A stretch of 64,000 nucleotides of DNA, from the NCBI GenBank assembly GCA_963733065.1, contig CAVTBT010000002.1, positions 1 to 64,000 of the forward strand. Direction: 5' to 3'. Source of the DNA: CAVTBT01 sp963733065. Its GTDB lineage: Bacteria > Actinomycetota > Thermoleophilia > Gaiellales > Gaiellaceae. The notes under the pieces were generated by a model. It saw only the letters and a list, made by a program, of their open reading frames with translations, did not search any database and was not told the origin of the DNA. Within the stretch, counting starts at the first letter, position 1. The number at the start of each line of letters is the position of its first letter. The position numbers were made by a program, and so were the translations under genes. This document shows positions 8,732 through 17,303 of this stretch, one piece after another.

Positions 8732-10186
8732 CTAGCTCGCCAAAGTGAAGGTCGGGAAGTAGTCCTCCGGCCTATTCGCGTCGTCGTAGAGCTGGGTGAG
8801 CGGGACGCGGTTCCAGAGGTGGCCGAGGAGGATGCCGATCCCGTTCGGCGCGCTCTGGAAGAGGTGCAGCTTCGCGGCCGAGCGCGCGCTCCGCCGGATC
8901 TCGTCGAAGGCGGCGAACACAAAGCCGAGAGCTTCTGCCTCCCCGGGAATCGACGTCTGGCCGACTCCGCTACCCGGGGCAATCTCGATGAGCTTGGCTA
9001 CCGGGAGCGAGTTGGCCTGGATGTACTCGAGCACGTCGCGTTCGATGTGGCTGGTCACGCACAGGGCGACGGCGAGTTCGCCGCCGTTGCCGACGTGGTG
9101 CTCGGTCACCGCGACCGGGAACTCCATCGACTCGCCGTTGCTGGACCAGTCGCGGAAGGCAACGGTCAGGCCGGCCGTTCGGGGAGCAGCGGCGCCAACC
9201 GCGAAGCCCGTCGAGAGCCGGAATGCGCCGTCGATTCGGATGTCGGTGAACCCTTTCTGACGAATCTCGTCGACTGCAGCGGCGAGTTCGGGCTTGAACT
9301 TCACGTTCCACGCCGCGGGGTCGCGCGTCTGGCGGCGCGCTCGTGGTTCGGCCCCGATGAATTCGTCGACCCAGTCGACCGATGCCACCGCGAGTTCAAG
9401 CCCCGGCTGGCGGTCGATCGCTTGGATCGCGAGCGTCGCGCGCGGCGTTCCGAGGCGGAGGCCGAGCCGGTCGACGAGCTGGTTCATCTCCTCGTTCTCG
9501 AGCGCGCTGCACCCATCGATGATCAGGCGGCGGATCTCGTTTGTGCCGAGGCTGACGGCCTCGACGTCCCCGCGGAGCCCGACCAGCTCCATATAGATCC
9601 CGCAGCTGCGGCGGAGCTCCTCGAGCGAGCCTCGACCCGGGTACACGCGGAAGTGCTCGAGCATCGCGAGCATCTCGTCTTCTGACGCGCCGAGATGGTT
9701 CGCCCACTTGCTGCGGGCCTTCCCGGTCTCCGACCCGGTCGAGGCTTCGAAAAAGCGTGCCCCGAGCTTGTCGCTGCGCGAGTCGAGGTGCTTGAGGATC
9801 GGGTCGTTCGGCGCGAGCTGCCGGTTCGTCCAGAGCGCCAGCTCCGCCGGTGCGCCTGAACGCGACAGGCCGTTGAAGCTCTCGAAGAACCGCTGCAAGG
9901 GACTCTTCCTGCTGCCCTGGGGGATGGTCGTGAACCAGTCGTGGGTAAGCAGCTCGCGCTGGTCGATCACGAACTTGATCTGGTGGTACAGAGTCGGCTG
10001 ATCCCGGCGGTGAACGACGAGGTCGTCGACGTTGCCGGCGTCGCGAACCTCGAACTCGACACGCGTGACCCCCTCGCTCTCTCGCATGAGATGGAGGGCG
10101 TAGAGCCAGGTGTAGAGGTGCTGGTAGTCGTCGCCGGCCATGCGGACGCCGCTTGGTCTCGGTGTCTGAGGACGCTCGGTGCTCAT
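8732..10186 (-). CDS. cap4: CBASS effector Cap4: nuclease-SAVED protein
   Basis: ATG 10186 overlaps the cap3 stop as ATGA. The 484-residue protein starts with GDDYQHLYTW and has a PD-(D/E)xK-like core: D54/D55 in NVDDLVV, then Q69 and K71 in YHQIKF. This fits the DNA-cutting domain of Cap4. The C-terminal half, about residues 280-470, has the SAVED pattern, including HLFQSAPNGIGILLGHLWN near the end. In known systems SAVED binds the cyclic oligonucleotide and switches on double-stranded DNA cleavage. It is the last gene of the operon. Family and role are established knowledge; the active-site assignment is by motif only. Confidence 0.88.
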   Translation of the reverse strand: MSTERPQTPRPSGVRMAGDDYQHLYTWLYALHLMRESEGVTRVEFEVRDAGNVDDLVVHRRDQPTLYHQIKFVIDQRELLTHDWFTTIPQGSRKSPLQRFFESFNGLSRSGAPAELALWTNRQLAPNDPILKHLDSRSDKLGARFFEASTGSETGKARSKWANHLGASEDEMLAMLEHFRVYPGRGSLEELRRSCGIYMELVGLRGDVEAVSLGTNEIRRLIIDGCSALENEEMNQLVDRLGLRLGTPRATLAIQAIDRQPGLELAVASVDWVDEFIGAEPRARRQTRDPAAWNVKFKPELAAAVDEIRQKGFTDIRIDGAFRLSTGFAVGAAAPRTAGLTVAFRDWSSNGESMEFPVAVTEHHVGNGGELAVALCVTSHIERDVLEYIQANSLPVAKLIEIAPGSGVGQTSIPGEAEALGFVFAAFDEIRRSARSAAKLHLFQSAPNGIGILLGHLWNRVPLTQLYDDANRPEDYFPTFTLAS

Positions 10187-10728
10187 CGGGTTCCAAGGTA
10201 GAGGCGACGTTGTGCGCGCTGGCGCGACTTCGGCCTTTCGGGCGGCGCTGCGTCGGCAGCTGCGAGGGGCCCGGTCGCGATGATCTGCAGCTTCCGTAGC
10301 GTCCGATGGCTCAGCTGACGGGCGTCGAGCACGTACGCGGTTGGCGTGCGCCGCGCGACGAGAAGGAGCGGGCGGTCGCAGCCCGCGTCGGGATCTGAGC
10401 CGAGCCGCGCGATCGTCTTGGTGTCGACCGTGCTCGGCTCCAGATCGGCCGGATGAACGTGCCACTCGCCGAGATAGCCGAGCCGCGGGTCGCGCCGGCG
10501 AAGCCGCGCAACCGCCTTGCGGCGCGCGCCGGCGGGCACCTCGTAGAACGTTCCGCTCGCCTTCGCGGAGCGCAGCTCGACGGCGTCTGTCACCCAGGGC
10601 CGCGACCCGTGCGTGTGCACGCCCACGAGCACGCCTCCCGTCTCGTCCGGGTGTGCGGCCGCGGCCGCGCGCGCGATGGTGGCCGCCGCCTCTTCGGCGA
10701 GCCACACGCGCCACAGCGGCGCGGTCAT
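10183..10728 (-). CDS. cap3: CBASS Cap3: JAMM/MPN isopeptidase
   Basis: The 181-residue protein starts at ATG 10728, overlapping the cap2 stop by four bases, and its own stop overlaps the cap4 start. A complete JAMM zinc-protease signature is visible: E29 in DETGGVLVG, H90 and H92 in GEWHVHP, S99 and D102 in STVD. Cap3 proteins remove the bond that Cap2 makes between the CD-NTase C-terminus and its targets, so limiting the primed state. The C-terminal 30 residues are basic and low in complexity. All key residues are present, so the enzyme should be active. Confidence 0.9.
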   Translation of the reverse strand: MTAPLWRVWLAEEAAATIARAAAAAHPDETGGVLVGVHTHGSRPWVTDAVELRSAKASGTFYEVPAGARRKAVARLRRRDPRLGYLGEWHVHPADLEPSTVDTKTIARLGSDPDAGCDRPLLLVARRTPTAYVLDARQLSHRTLRKLQIIATGPLAAADAAPPERPKSRQRAQRRLYLGTR

Positions 10729-12227
10729 CGCTGGATCCGCCCGAGCCGGTCGAACGGCGCCTCGTCCAGCGGCCGGTAGACGTCAATCGCCTCGTCGGGG
10801 TAATCGAAGCGCTCGGTGAGGGTGTCGATCGCCACCTCGGCGGCAAGAGCCGCGGTCGCCGAAACCGCGACCGGGGAGGCGTTGTTGACGGGCTCAGAGC
10901 AGCCGGGCTCGTAGGCGACGGGCTCGTCCCCAGGCGGGATGAGCGGGTGTCCGGTCGCCGGTCTGCGCTCGGCCAGGACGACGTCGTCGGCCCGTGCTTG
11001 CCGGCGCACGCGTGCGACGGCGCCTCCCCGGTAGAGCGCGGCCGAGACGAGCGGTGTCTGCGACTCGCGGCAGATGTACGAGGCGAGGAGCGCGAAGGAG
11101 ATCAGGCCGGTCGTCTCGATGACGAGGTCGGCGCCTGCGATGAGCTCGCGGATCCGCGCCGGCTTCCACGGCGACTCGATCACGGGCCTGACCGTCGTCC
11201 AAGGCGCCGAGAAGTGCGCGTCCGTATAGACGGTGGCGGCCTTCTCACGCCCGACCGCGATCGAGTTGGCGGCGTGCCGGACAACATTCGACGGGCGCAG
11301 GCGGTCGCCGTCGACGACGACCAGCTCGCCGAGCCCGGCACGCGCGAGCAGCACGGCGAGGTTGGAGCCGATCGCGCCCACGCCGAAGACGACGACCTTC
11401 TTCTCGCCCAGGGCCTCGGCGTCGGGCCCGGCCCGCAGCTTCAGGAAGGACATGTCCGTGGGCGCGACCTCGATCGCCTGCGCGATCACCTCGTCACCGT
11501 TCTTCTCCGCAAATAGCACGAGCGCCTCGCGCCCGAGCTCGCGCTCCCAGACGAGCATGAACAGGCGCGCCTTGCCATGCTCGGCGACCTGGTTGTAGCG
11601 ACGGTCGAAATTCTTCTGCTGGCCGGCGTCGAGCAGCGCGCGGACGCCGTCCAGGCTCCGCGGCGGCACCTTGACCTTTCCGACGAAGTACCAACGCCCT
11701 TCGATCTCGCCCTTTCGCCCGCGCTTGATCTCGAGCACCCGGCCGTCCTGCTCCCAGGTGCCCGAGATCTCGTCGCGGCCACCGCCCGCGCGACTGAGCC
11801 GCAGGCTCTCGAGGTCGACGGTCGCGATCGTGCCGGGCCGGACACTTCCGAAGGACAGGTGGGCGTCGAGCGCGAAGTCCTCGGGTCGGAACTCGGTGGC
11901 GGCGTGCTCGGCCCACTCGTCGATCCTCGTCCGAAAGTCGGAGAACGTCTGCCACTTCTCCGGCGGCGCACCGGTCGCCCAGAGGCAGACCTCTCCTCGG
12001 GCACTGACGTGGCGCGCGTCGAGCCCTTCGACGAAGAGGCGGGGATGCTGGAACGGCCAGCCGTCGTAGAAGACGATCTTCATCGTCTCCGCCTCGGTCA
12101 GTCCCCGCAGCGACTCGGCGATCGGGCCGACCCACGAGCGCTGCAGGGCGTCGGCCGGCTCGAAGCCCGCCTCGACGAGCTCGAGCTGGAAGCGCTCGAG
12201 CGACGCGACGTCGAGCGCGTCGATCAA
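10725..12227 (-). CDS. cap2: CBASS Cap2: E2-E1 ubiquitin-like conjugation enzyme
   Basis: The start chosen is TTG 12227, which overlaps the CD-NTase stop (TTGA) and gives 500 residues; the frame stays open further upstream but only inside the preceding gene. An E2-like domain occupies about residues 5-160, with candidate cysteine C81 in GEVCLWA. A ThiF-type E1 adenylation domain follows, with GVGAIGSN near residue 283 and VVDGDRL after it. A second cysteine near residue 442, in EPGCSEPVNN, is a candidate E1 catalytic cysteine. Cap2 enzymes attach the CD-NTase C-terminal residue to cellular targets and so raise its activity. Confidence 0.87.
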   Translation of the reverse strand: MIDALDVASLERFQLELVEAGFEPADALQRSWVGPIAESLRGLTEAETMKIVFYDGWPFQHPRLFVEGLDARHVSARGEVCLWATGAPPEKWQTFSDFRTRIDEWAEHAATEFRPEDFALDAHLSFGSVRPGTIATVDLESLRLSRAGGGRDEISGTWEQDGRVLEIKRGRKGEIEGRWYFVGKVKVPPRSLDGVRALLDAGQQKNFDRRYNQVAEHGKARLFMLVWERELGREALVLFAEKNGDEVIAQAIEVAPTDMSFLKLRAGPDAEALGEKKVVVFGVGAIGSNLAVLLARAGLGELVVVDGDRLRPSNVVRHAANSIAVGREKAATVYTDAHFSAPWTTVRPVIESPWKPARIRELIAGADLVIETTGLISFALLASYICRESQTPLVSAALYRGGAVARVRRQARADDVVLAERRPATGHPLIPPGDEPVAYEPGCSEPVNNASPVAVSATAALAAEVAIDTLTERFDYPDEAIDVYRPLDEAPFDRLGRIQR

Positions 12228-13231
12228 GCGAATGGGCTCGCCTCGCGCGAGCCGCGGGCCGCCACCGCGCCGGCGACGGGCACTTTGTTCCCCTGTTCGT
12301 CGCAGCCGGCCGGCAGCCCGAAGACCCAGCCGCGGCCGTTCTTGCCGAGGATCTCGCGCCAGAGCGCCGCCGCCTTGCACTTGTCGGCGCGTAGCGCATC
12401 CTCCGCCTTGGCCGTGAGCTCGTCGAACTTCTCCGCCGCGTTCGCGAGGTCGTCCCGCTCCGGCGTCGGCTTGTACGGCCGGCCGAGCACCGGATCCGTC
12501 GTCGCCTCGCCGGTCGCGAGCTGGGTGGCGACGGCGCGGAGCGTCCGCGCGAGGATCTCGGCGAAGCAGTCGCCGGTCATCGCGCCGCTCTGGAAAGCCC
12601 AGAAGGTGAGGACCTCGAAGTAGAGGCCGCCCGGCTTCTGGTCGCCGAGATGGTGGCGCCGCGTCTGGCGCACGAGTTTCACCGTCGGCACGTACGCGCC
12701 TTGGTGCCCGACCTTCGGCGACTTGTTTCGCTCGGTCGTCAGCTCGGCGAGCTTCTCCGGGTCGGTCTCGACCCAGCGCTCGGCGACGTCCGGGCTCTCC
12801 CAGAGCTCGGTCTTGCGGCGCGGGATTCCCCAGCGCTCGCCCATCCGCACCGCCGGGACGGCATCGACTGAGAACCCGTCGCCGTCGAAGTCGAACTCGA
12901 CCTTGATCGACCGCGCCTGCGGCTTCGCGCGCTCGCCGTAGTGGTCGACGAGGACGTCGCGGACGCGGTGGTAGACGGTCGCGGGCTGAGCGTTCTCCGT
13001 GGTCAGCTTGGTCAGCTTCACGAAGACGTCGACGTCCTTGCCGGGGTAGATCCCGGTGCGGCGCGCGTACGAGCCGATCAGCACGGTCTCGATCCCCCAC
13101 TCCTGGAGCTTCGGGTCGGCCTCGAGCACGCCCCGCATCTCCTCGTGCGCCTTGATCGCGCGCTCGCGCTTCGGCCCGCTCACCTCGATCCTGGCGAGCG
13201 CCCCCTCGAATTGTTCCTCAAGCCGTTCCAT
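12224..13231 (-). CDS. CBASS cyclic-oligonucleotide synthase (CD-NTase)
   Basis: ATG 13231 gives 335 residues. The nucleotidyltransferase signature is complete: GSY at 53-55, catalytic D66 and D68 in GKDVDVFV, and the third aspartate D123 in SVDAVPAV. The helical C-terminal half, about residues 180-300, fits the CD-NTase fold. The C-terminus ends SPFA, a small residue compatible with Cap2 conjugation. Co-occurrence with a SAVED effector suggests a clade C or D enzyme making an adenine-rich cyclic trinucleotide, but clade and product are inferences from context. The next gene, cap2, overlaps it by four bases. Confidence 0.9.
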   Translation of the reverse strand: MERLEEQFEGALARIEVSGPKRERAIKAHEEMRGVLEADPKLQEWGIETVLIGSYARRTGIYPGKDVDVFVKLTKLTTENAQPATVYHRVRDVLVDHYGERAKPQARSIKVEFDFDGDGFSVDAVPAVRMGERWGIPRRKTELWESPDVAERWVETDPEKLAELTTERNKSPKVGHQGAYVPTVKLVRQTRRHHLGDQKPGGLYFEVLTFWAFQSGAMTGDCFAEILARTLRAVATQLATGEATTDPVLGRPYKPTPERDDLANAAEKFDELTAKAEDALRADKCKAAALWREILGKNGRGWVFGLPAGCDEQGNKVPVAGAVAARGSREASPFA

Positions 13232-13330
13232 TCGTTGCCTCCGCAGTCGGTGTACCTGGGCGTTGCTGCTGGCTGTACCTACGCCAGAGGTAGCACGCGA
13301 CCCGGACGGCGCCGGCGCGTTTTGCAGGCC

Positions 13331-13774
13331 CTAGGCCGCGCGAAGGCGGTAGAGACCCGAGCGGGGTCGCACCGACTCGACGTTCGCCGCCCGGCCGACC
13401 TGCGTCAGGAACGTGGCGAGCGGGTCCTTGCCGCCCACGACCAGCCCGGCTTCGAGGAGAAGGCCGTACCAGTCCTTGTAGTGGACCTCGACGCCAACAC
13501 CCTTCTTCTGGCGGAGGAGCTCGACCGCGATCTCCTGCAGCTTCTGCCCCCGAAGCTCGCCGTGCGCGTCGAGCGAGAGCTGGGGCGCGAGGCCTAGCAT
13601 CTCGTCCATCTGCCGGAGGAGGCGCGCCGTCTCGGCGGCGTCCGCGTCGACCTGGTCGACGACTTCGTGCAGGCGCCGGGACTGGGCACGGAGTGCCTCG
13701 AGCCGGTCCGCAACGACTTGCCGCTCGCGCTTGACCACGTCGTGAACGTGCTCGGAGAGGTGCGCTACGGCCAC
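13331..13774 (-). CDS. Small coiled-coil and HARE-HTH-like winged-helix protein
   Basis: ATG 13774 gives 147 residues. Residues 1-60 are a charged helical region with heptad-like spacing (VVKRERQVVADRLEALRAQ). Residues 73-145 look like a HARE-HTH winged helix: RGQKLQEIAVELL, then YKDWYGLLLEAG, then DPLATFLTQVGR and a final SGLYRL strand. It is first in the same-strand run leading into the CD-NTase, with a 99-base gap. HARE-HTH domains are linked to DNA-modification and restriction systems. A regulator or sensor of the CBASS operon is a reasonable guess; an unrelated passenger is possible. Confidence 0.6.
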   Translation of the reverse strand: MAVAHLSEHVHDVVKRERQVVADRLEALRAQSRRLHEVVDQVDADAAETARLLRQMDEMLGLAPQLSLDAHGELRGQKLQEIAVELLRQKKGVGVEVHYKDWYGLLLEAGLVVGGKDPLATFLTQVGRAANVESVRPRSGLYRLRAA

Positions 13775-14007
13775 GAGCGGACTCTAGGGTCACCGCCGGA
13801 CGAACACGTAGCTACAGGCTCCTGCGGACTACGCCCGACTGCGCTCGGGCGACGGAGCATCCTCCTGGCGGAAATGGGCCAGTTTTGACGCTTACCGGAA
13901 GCCGTCTCCGACCTGAAGGCTCCATGACCGGCTCCATACCCATCGCATACTGGAGCTCGTGCAAGTCGAGCCGACAGAAAAACCCGCGATTTGCGCGGCT
14001 TTTGCAG
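13775..14007 (-). promoter_or_regulatory. Region upstream of the CBASS operon, next to tRNA-Thr
   Basis: This 233-base gap between the operon head and the tRNA-Thr 3' end must carry the operon promoter on the minus strand. A CTCCATGACCGGCTCCATAC stretch near 13920-13940 resembles CTCCATAAACGCTCCATAC near 6640, beside copy A, so both may derive from the same element end. No clear promoter boxes were identified. Confidence 0.35.
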
Positions 14008-14080
14008 AGCCCTCTGACGGACTCGAACCGTCGACCCCCTCCTTACCATGGAGGTGCTCTACCAACTGAGCTAAGAGGGC
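14008..14080 (-). tRNA. tRNA-Thr (anticodon GGT)
   Basis: Read on the minus strand the 73 bases start GCCCTCTTAGCTCAG and end AGAGGGC plus discriminator T. The acceptor stem GCCCTCT/AGAGGGC is perfect. The D arm AGCTCAGTTGGTAGAGC and T arm GACGGTTCGAGTCCGTC are standard. The anticodon loop ATGGTAA carries GGT, reading threonine ACC/ACU codons. CCA is not encoded. Its 3' half is repeated at 6489, 7377 and 8556, so it is the probable insertion target of the island on its 3' side. Confidence 0.95.
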
Positions 14081-14247
14081 AGGACGGCCAGTCTAGCTCC
14101 GACCGGAACGAGCATCGCCTGCCTGTCCATCCGTGCACCGCGCTTCCAGGGCGGAGCGGGATTCATTCCCGCGCAGCCCACCGCGAGTTCGCCGGTGACG
14201 CCAGACGGAGGGGGCTTGCGGGGGAACCATGGGTTCCCCCGCACTCA

Positions 14248-14329
14248 TGGAGGGGAGAGGATTCGAACCTCTGAAGGCTGAGCCAGCGGGTTTACAGCCC
14301 GCCCCCTTTGGCCACTCGGGAACCCCTCC
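14248..14329 (-). tRNA. tRNA-Tyr (anticodon GTA)
   Basis: The minus strand reads GGAGGGGTTCCCGAGTGGCC at the 5' end and closes with CCCCTCC plus discriminator A. The acceptor stem pairs fully. The anticodon stem GCGGG/CCCGC encloses CTGTAAA, giving GTA. A long variable arm (TGGCTCAGCCTTC) makes it a class II tRNA, as expected for bacterial tRNA-Tyr. The T arm AGAGGTTCGAATCCTCT is intact. It lies 167 bases upstream of tRNA-Thr on the same strand. Confidence 0.95.
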
Positions 14330-14380
14330 GGAGCGCGCGTAGTCTAGCCAGCGCCGTGCGGCGCCAAGGCCGGCCCGCCG

Positions 14381-14902
14381 CTACGACTCGAGGGCGCTGG
14401 ACTCGTCGGGACGGAGGTCGAGCCCGGCCGTGAGCAGGTCGTCCACGCTCACCAGCCGATTCGACAGCTCGACACCGTGCGCGTTCGTGATCGCATCCAA
14501 CAGCGGGACCGCCCACGTGTGCTCGATGAGGACGATGGCCGCGGACATGCCGTTCGGCAGCGCCTGTGTCAGCTGGAACGCGTCGTCCTCGTCGAAGAGG
14601 TGCCCGTCGGCCAGAGCCGCAGCCCCGGCCATGGCGCCGCGGTCGGCGCCCTCCGGCCCCCCTGCGGCGAAGCCCACGAGCGTGCCGATGTACTCGCCGA
14701 AGCCCATCGCTTCCTCCATGTCGAGGTCGCTCGCCTTCAACGTCGCCACGTTCCCCTGCTCGTCCTTCCGGACGAACAGGAGGTCGAGGATGCGAATCGT
14801 CTTCTGTTCCTTGAGCTTGTCGAGGATCGGGAGGATTTCGCCGCGGAAGCGGTTGCCGTCGAACCCGACCGAGAGCATCTGGATCCAGCCCAGCTTCGCC
14901 AC
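14381..14902 (-). CDS. DUF1269-like protein
   Basis: The 173-residue product begins with a strand-rich segment MLSVGFDGNRFRGEILPILD and continues IRILDLLFVRKDEQGNV. A Gly/Ala-rich middle near residues 70-105 follows (FGEYIGTLVGFAAGG), and the chain ends in a charged tail. This arrangement matches the DUF1269/DUF6325 type of actinobacterial proteins, which have no defined biochemical role. It faces the divergent flavoprotein gene at 14943 across a 40-base gap, so the two share a very short promoter region. Confidence 0.65.
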   Translation of the reverse strand: MAKLGWIQMLSVGFDGNRFRGEILPILDKLKEQKTIRILDLLFVRKDEQGNVATLKASDLDMEEAMGFGEYIGTLVGFAAGGPEGADRGAMAGAAALADGHLFDEDDAFQLTQALPNGMSAAIVLIEHTWAVPLLDAITNAHGVELSNRLVSVDDLLTAGLDLRPDESSALES

Positions 14903-14942
14903 CTCCCGAACCTAGCACCACCGGCGTCGTACCATCGGCGGG

Positions 14943-16076
14943 ATGGAGCGATTCGACGTGCTCGTGGTCGGCGCAGGGCCTGCCGGTTCGGCCACGGCGC
15001 TGCGCCTTGCGCGCGCCGGCGCGAGCGTGCTGCTCGTCGACCGGCAGCGGTTCCCGCGGGACAAGCCGTGTGGCGGCGGGCTCACCGGGCGCGCGCTCCG
15101 GCATGCGCCGTGCGACGTCGGCCCGGTCGTCGAGCACGAGGTCGATCGCTTCGAGCTCGGGCTCCGCTACCGCAGGCGCTTCGTCCGCGGCGGCGGCACG
15201 CCGCTCATCCGGATGACGCAGCGGCGACGGCTCGACGCCTTCCTCGCCGAGCAGGCCGCGTTGGCCGGTGCGGACTTTCGCGACGGTGTCACGGTCGGAG
15301 GTCTAACGGTCGGTCCGGACGGTGCCGAGGCATCGGTTGGAGGCAAGGCAGTGGCGGCCGGCGTCGTGGTCGGCGCGGACGGAGCGAACGGCGTCACGGC
15401 GCGCGCGGCCGGCATCGAGCCGGATGCCGTCCGTGGTGTCGCGCTCGAGGGGAACGTCGCCTACGGCGAGGTCGACGCCGCGCGCTACGCGGGCCGCGCC
15501 GTCGTCGAGCTGGGCGTGGTGCCCGGCGGTTACGGCTGGGTCTTTCCCAAGGGCGACCACGCGAACGTCGGTGTCGGGGGCTGGCCGTCCGAGGGCCCGC
15601 GGATCCGCGAGCATCTGCGTCACCTGTGCGCTGCGCACGGCATCGAGCCCGAGCAGCTGACCGACGTGCGCGGCCACCTCTTGCCGATGCGGCGCACCGG
15701 CTCGCCCGCGGCGCGCGGGCGAGCGCTGTTGGTCGGTGACGCCGCGGCGCTCGTCGATCCGCTTTCCGGCGACGGCATCTACGAGGCCTTCGTGTCGGCC
15801 GAGCTCGCGAGCGAGGCGATCGTCGGCGGCCAGCTCGACGAGTATGCGCCCCGCCTCGAGGCGGCTCTGGGTCCCCACGCGGGGGCGTCGTGGAGCGCGA
15901 AGGCTGCGCTCGACCGCTTCCCGGCGGTCTGCTGGGCGATCGCCGGGATTCCGCGCGTGTGGGACGTCGTGTCCGGCCTCCTCCAGGGCGATGTGGCGCA
16001 CCCCAATGAGGCGCGCGGGCTGGCGAGACCCCCGCTGCGACTCATCGCTCGCCTCGCGCGCGTAACAGGAAGCTGA
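14943..16076 (+). CDS. Geranylgeranyl-reductase-family FAD-dependent oxidoreductase
   Basis: ATG 14943 gives 377 residues. An FAD-binding dinucleotide motif VVGAGPAGSATALRLA is at the start. The family motif RDKPCGGGLTGRAL is near residues 38-53, and a second FAD motif, LLVGDAAALVDPLSGDGI, is near residue 265. YGWVFPKGDHANVGVG near residue 200 is characteristic of geranylgeranyl reductases and related para-hydroxybenzoate-hydroxylase-fold enzymes. Substrate is probably an isoprenoid chain of a quinone or lipid, but the sequence does not prove it. It stands just upstream of the pilus genes but is probably unrelated to them. Confidence 0.85.
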   Translation: MERFDVLVVGAGPAGSATALRLARAGASVLLVDRQRFPRDKPCGGGLTGRALRHAPCDVGPVVEHEVDRFELGLRYRRRFVRGGGTPLIRMTQRRRLDAFLAEQAALAGADFRDGVTVGGLTVGPDGAEASVGGKAVAAGVVVGADGANGVTARAAGIEPDAVRGVALEGNVAYGEVDAARYAGRAVVELGVVPGGYGWVFPKGDHANVGVGGWPSEGPRIREHLRHLCAAHGIEPEQLTDVRGHLLPMRRTGSPAARGRALLVGDAAALVDPLSGDGIYEAFVSAELASEAIVGGQLDEYAPRLEAALGPHAGASWSAKAALDRFPAVCWAIAGIPRVWDVVSGLLQGDVAHPNEARGLARPPLRLIARLARVTGS

Positions 16077-16121
16077 TGGCTAAAGCCGCACGGCCCGCGT
16101 GCCGATGGTGGGAGGGCCACC

Positions 16122-17288
16122 ATGGATCTCAATACGCTGCTCTCCCGTGCCATCGGCCTGAACGCGAGTGACGTCCACCTCAAGGTGGGCCAGCCGCCGA
16201 TTCTCCGCCACGACGGCAACCTCTTCGCGCTCGACGGTGTCTCGACGCTGACCGACGCGCACCTGGAGGGCGTGCTCGAGATCGTCACGCGCGGCAACCC
16301 TGCCCGGCGCGCGCTCTTCGACTCGAGCGGCGACCTCGACATCTCGTACTCGGTCGACGGGCGCCGCTTCCGCGTCAACGGCTTCCGGCAGCGCGGAGCG
16401 ATCTCGTTCGCGTTCCGCATCATCCCGTTCGAGATCCCAAGCTTCGAGGCGCTCGGCCTCCCGGACGGCGTGAAGCGGCTCGCAGGCGAGCATCGCGGGC
16501 TCGTGCTCGTCACCGGCGCGACCGGCTCGGGCAAGACGACGTCGCTCGCGGCGATGCTCGACTACATCAACGGCACACGGCAGCAGCACATCGTGACCAT
16601 CGAGGATCCGATCGAGATCCTCCATCCCGACCGTGGCTGCATCGTCAACCAGCGCGAGGTCGGTCTCGACACCGAGTCCTTCCAGCAGGCGCTGCGCCGC
16701 GTGCTCCGCCAGGATCCGGACATCATCCTGATCGGCGAGCTGCGCGACACCGAGACCGCCGAGACCGCCCTGCAGGCCGCGGAGTCCGGCCACCTCGTGT
16801 TCTCGACCCTGCACACCGTCGACGCGGCCGAGACCCTGAGCCGCATGATCGAGCTCTTCCCGGCTGCAAAGCAGGCGCAGGTCCGCTCGATCCTCGCGGG
16901 CGTCCTCAAGGGCGTCATCAGCCAGCGGCTGCTGCCCGCGGTCGGCGGCGGGCGCGTGCCGGCCGTCGAGGTGATGGTGACGAACGCCCGCATCGCCGAT
17001 CTCATCCGCGAGAACCGCTCCGACGAGGTCGAGGACGCGATCGCGGCCGGCGAGTTCTACGAGATGCAGACGTTCATGCAGCACCTCATCCAGCTCGTGC
17101 TCGAAGGCCGTGTGGACGAGGAGATCGCCGCCAACGCGGCCACGAACCGCCACGACTTCCTGGTTGCGCTCGAGTCGGCCAAGAAGCACAAGGCCGTCGA
17201 CGAGCGCGAGGCCGCCGAGGCTGCGGCCGCCGAGTCCGGCCAGAACGGCACCGAGCCCGTGCAGCCGCTCGGAACCACGCTCCGCTAG
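16122..17288 (+). CDS. pilT: Type IV pilus ATPase PilT (first copy)
   Basis: ATG 16122 follows GGGAGGG, giving 388 residues, usual for PilT/PilU. The N-terminal PAS-like domain has the typical ASDVHLKVGQPPILR. Walker A GATGSGKTT is near residue 132. The Asp box EDPIEILH is near 164, Walker B ILIGELRD near 205 and the His box FSTLHT near 228. PilT hexamers power pilus retraction. The acidic, Ala-rich C-terminus from about 365 is an extension. It heads a plus-strand run with pilD and pilB. A second pilT-like gene lies at 23932. Confidence 0.93.
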   Translation: MDLNTLLSRAIGLNASDVHLKVGQPPILRHDGNLFALDGVSTLTDAHLEGVLEIVTRGNPARRALFDSSGDLDISYSVDGRRFRVNGFRQRGAISFAFRIIPFEIPSFEALGLPDGVKRLAGEHRGLVLVTGATGSGKTTSLAAMLDYINGTRQQHIVTIEDPIEILHPDRGCIVNQREVGLDTESFQQALRRVLRQDPDIILIGELRDTETAETALQAAESGHLVFSTLHTVDAAETLSRMIELFPAAKQAQVRSILAGVLKGVISQRLLPAVGGGRVPAVEVMVTNARIADLIRENRSDEVEDAIAAGEFYEMQTFMQHLIQLVLEGRVDEEIAANAATNRHDFLVALESAKKHKAVDEREAAEAAAAESGQNGTEPVQPLGTTLR

Positions 17289-17303
17289 ACCGGGCCGCGG
17301 ATC

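Noticed and set aside
8732..10846. Cap4 as a 704-residue protein starting at 10846
   Set aside because: The extra part is an out-of-frame reading of cap3; ATG 10186 overlaps the cap3 stop and fits the family N-terminus.
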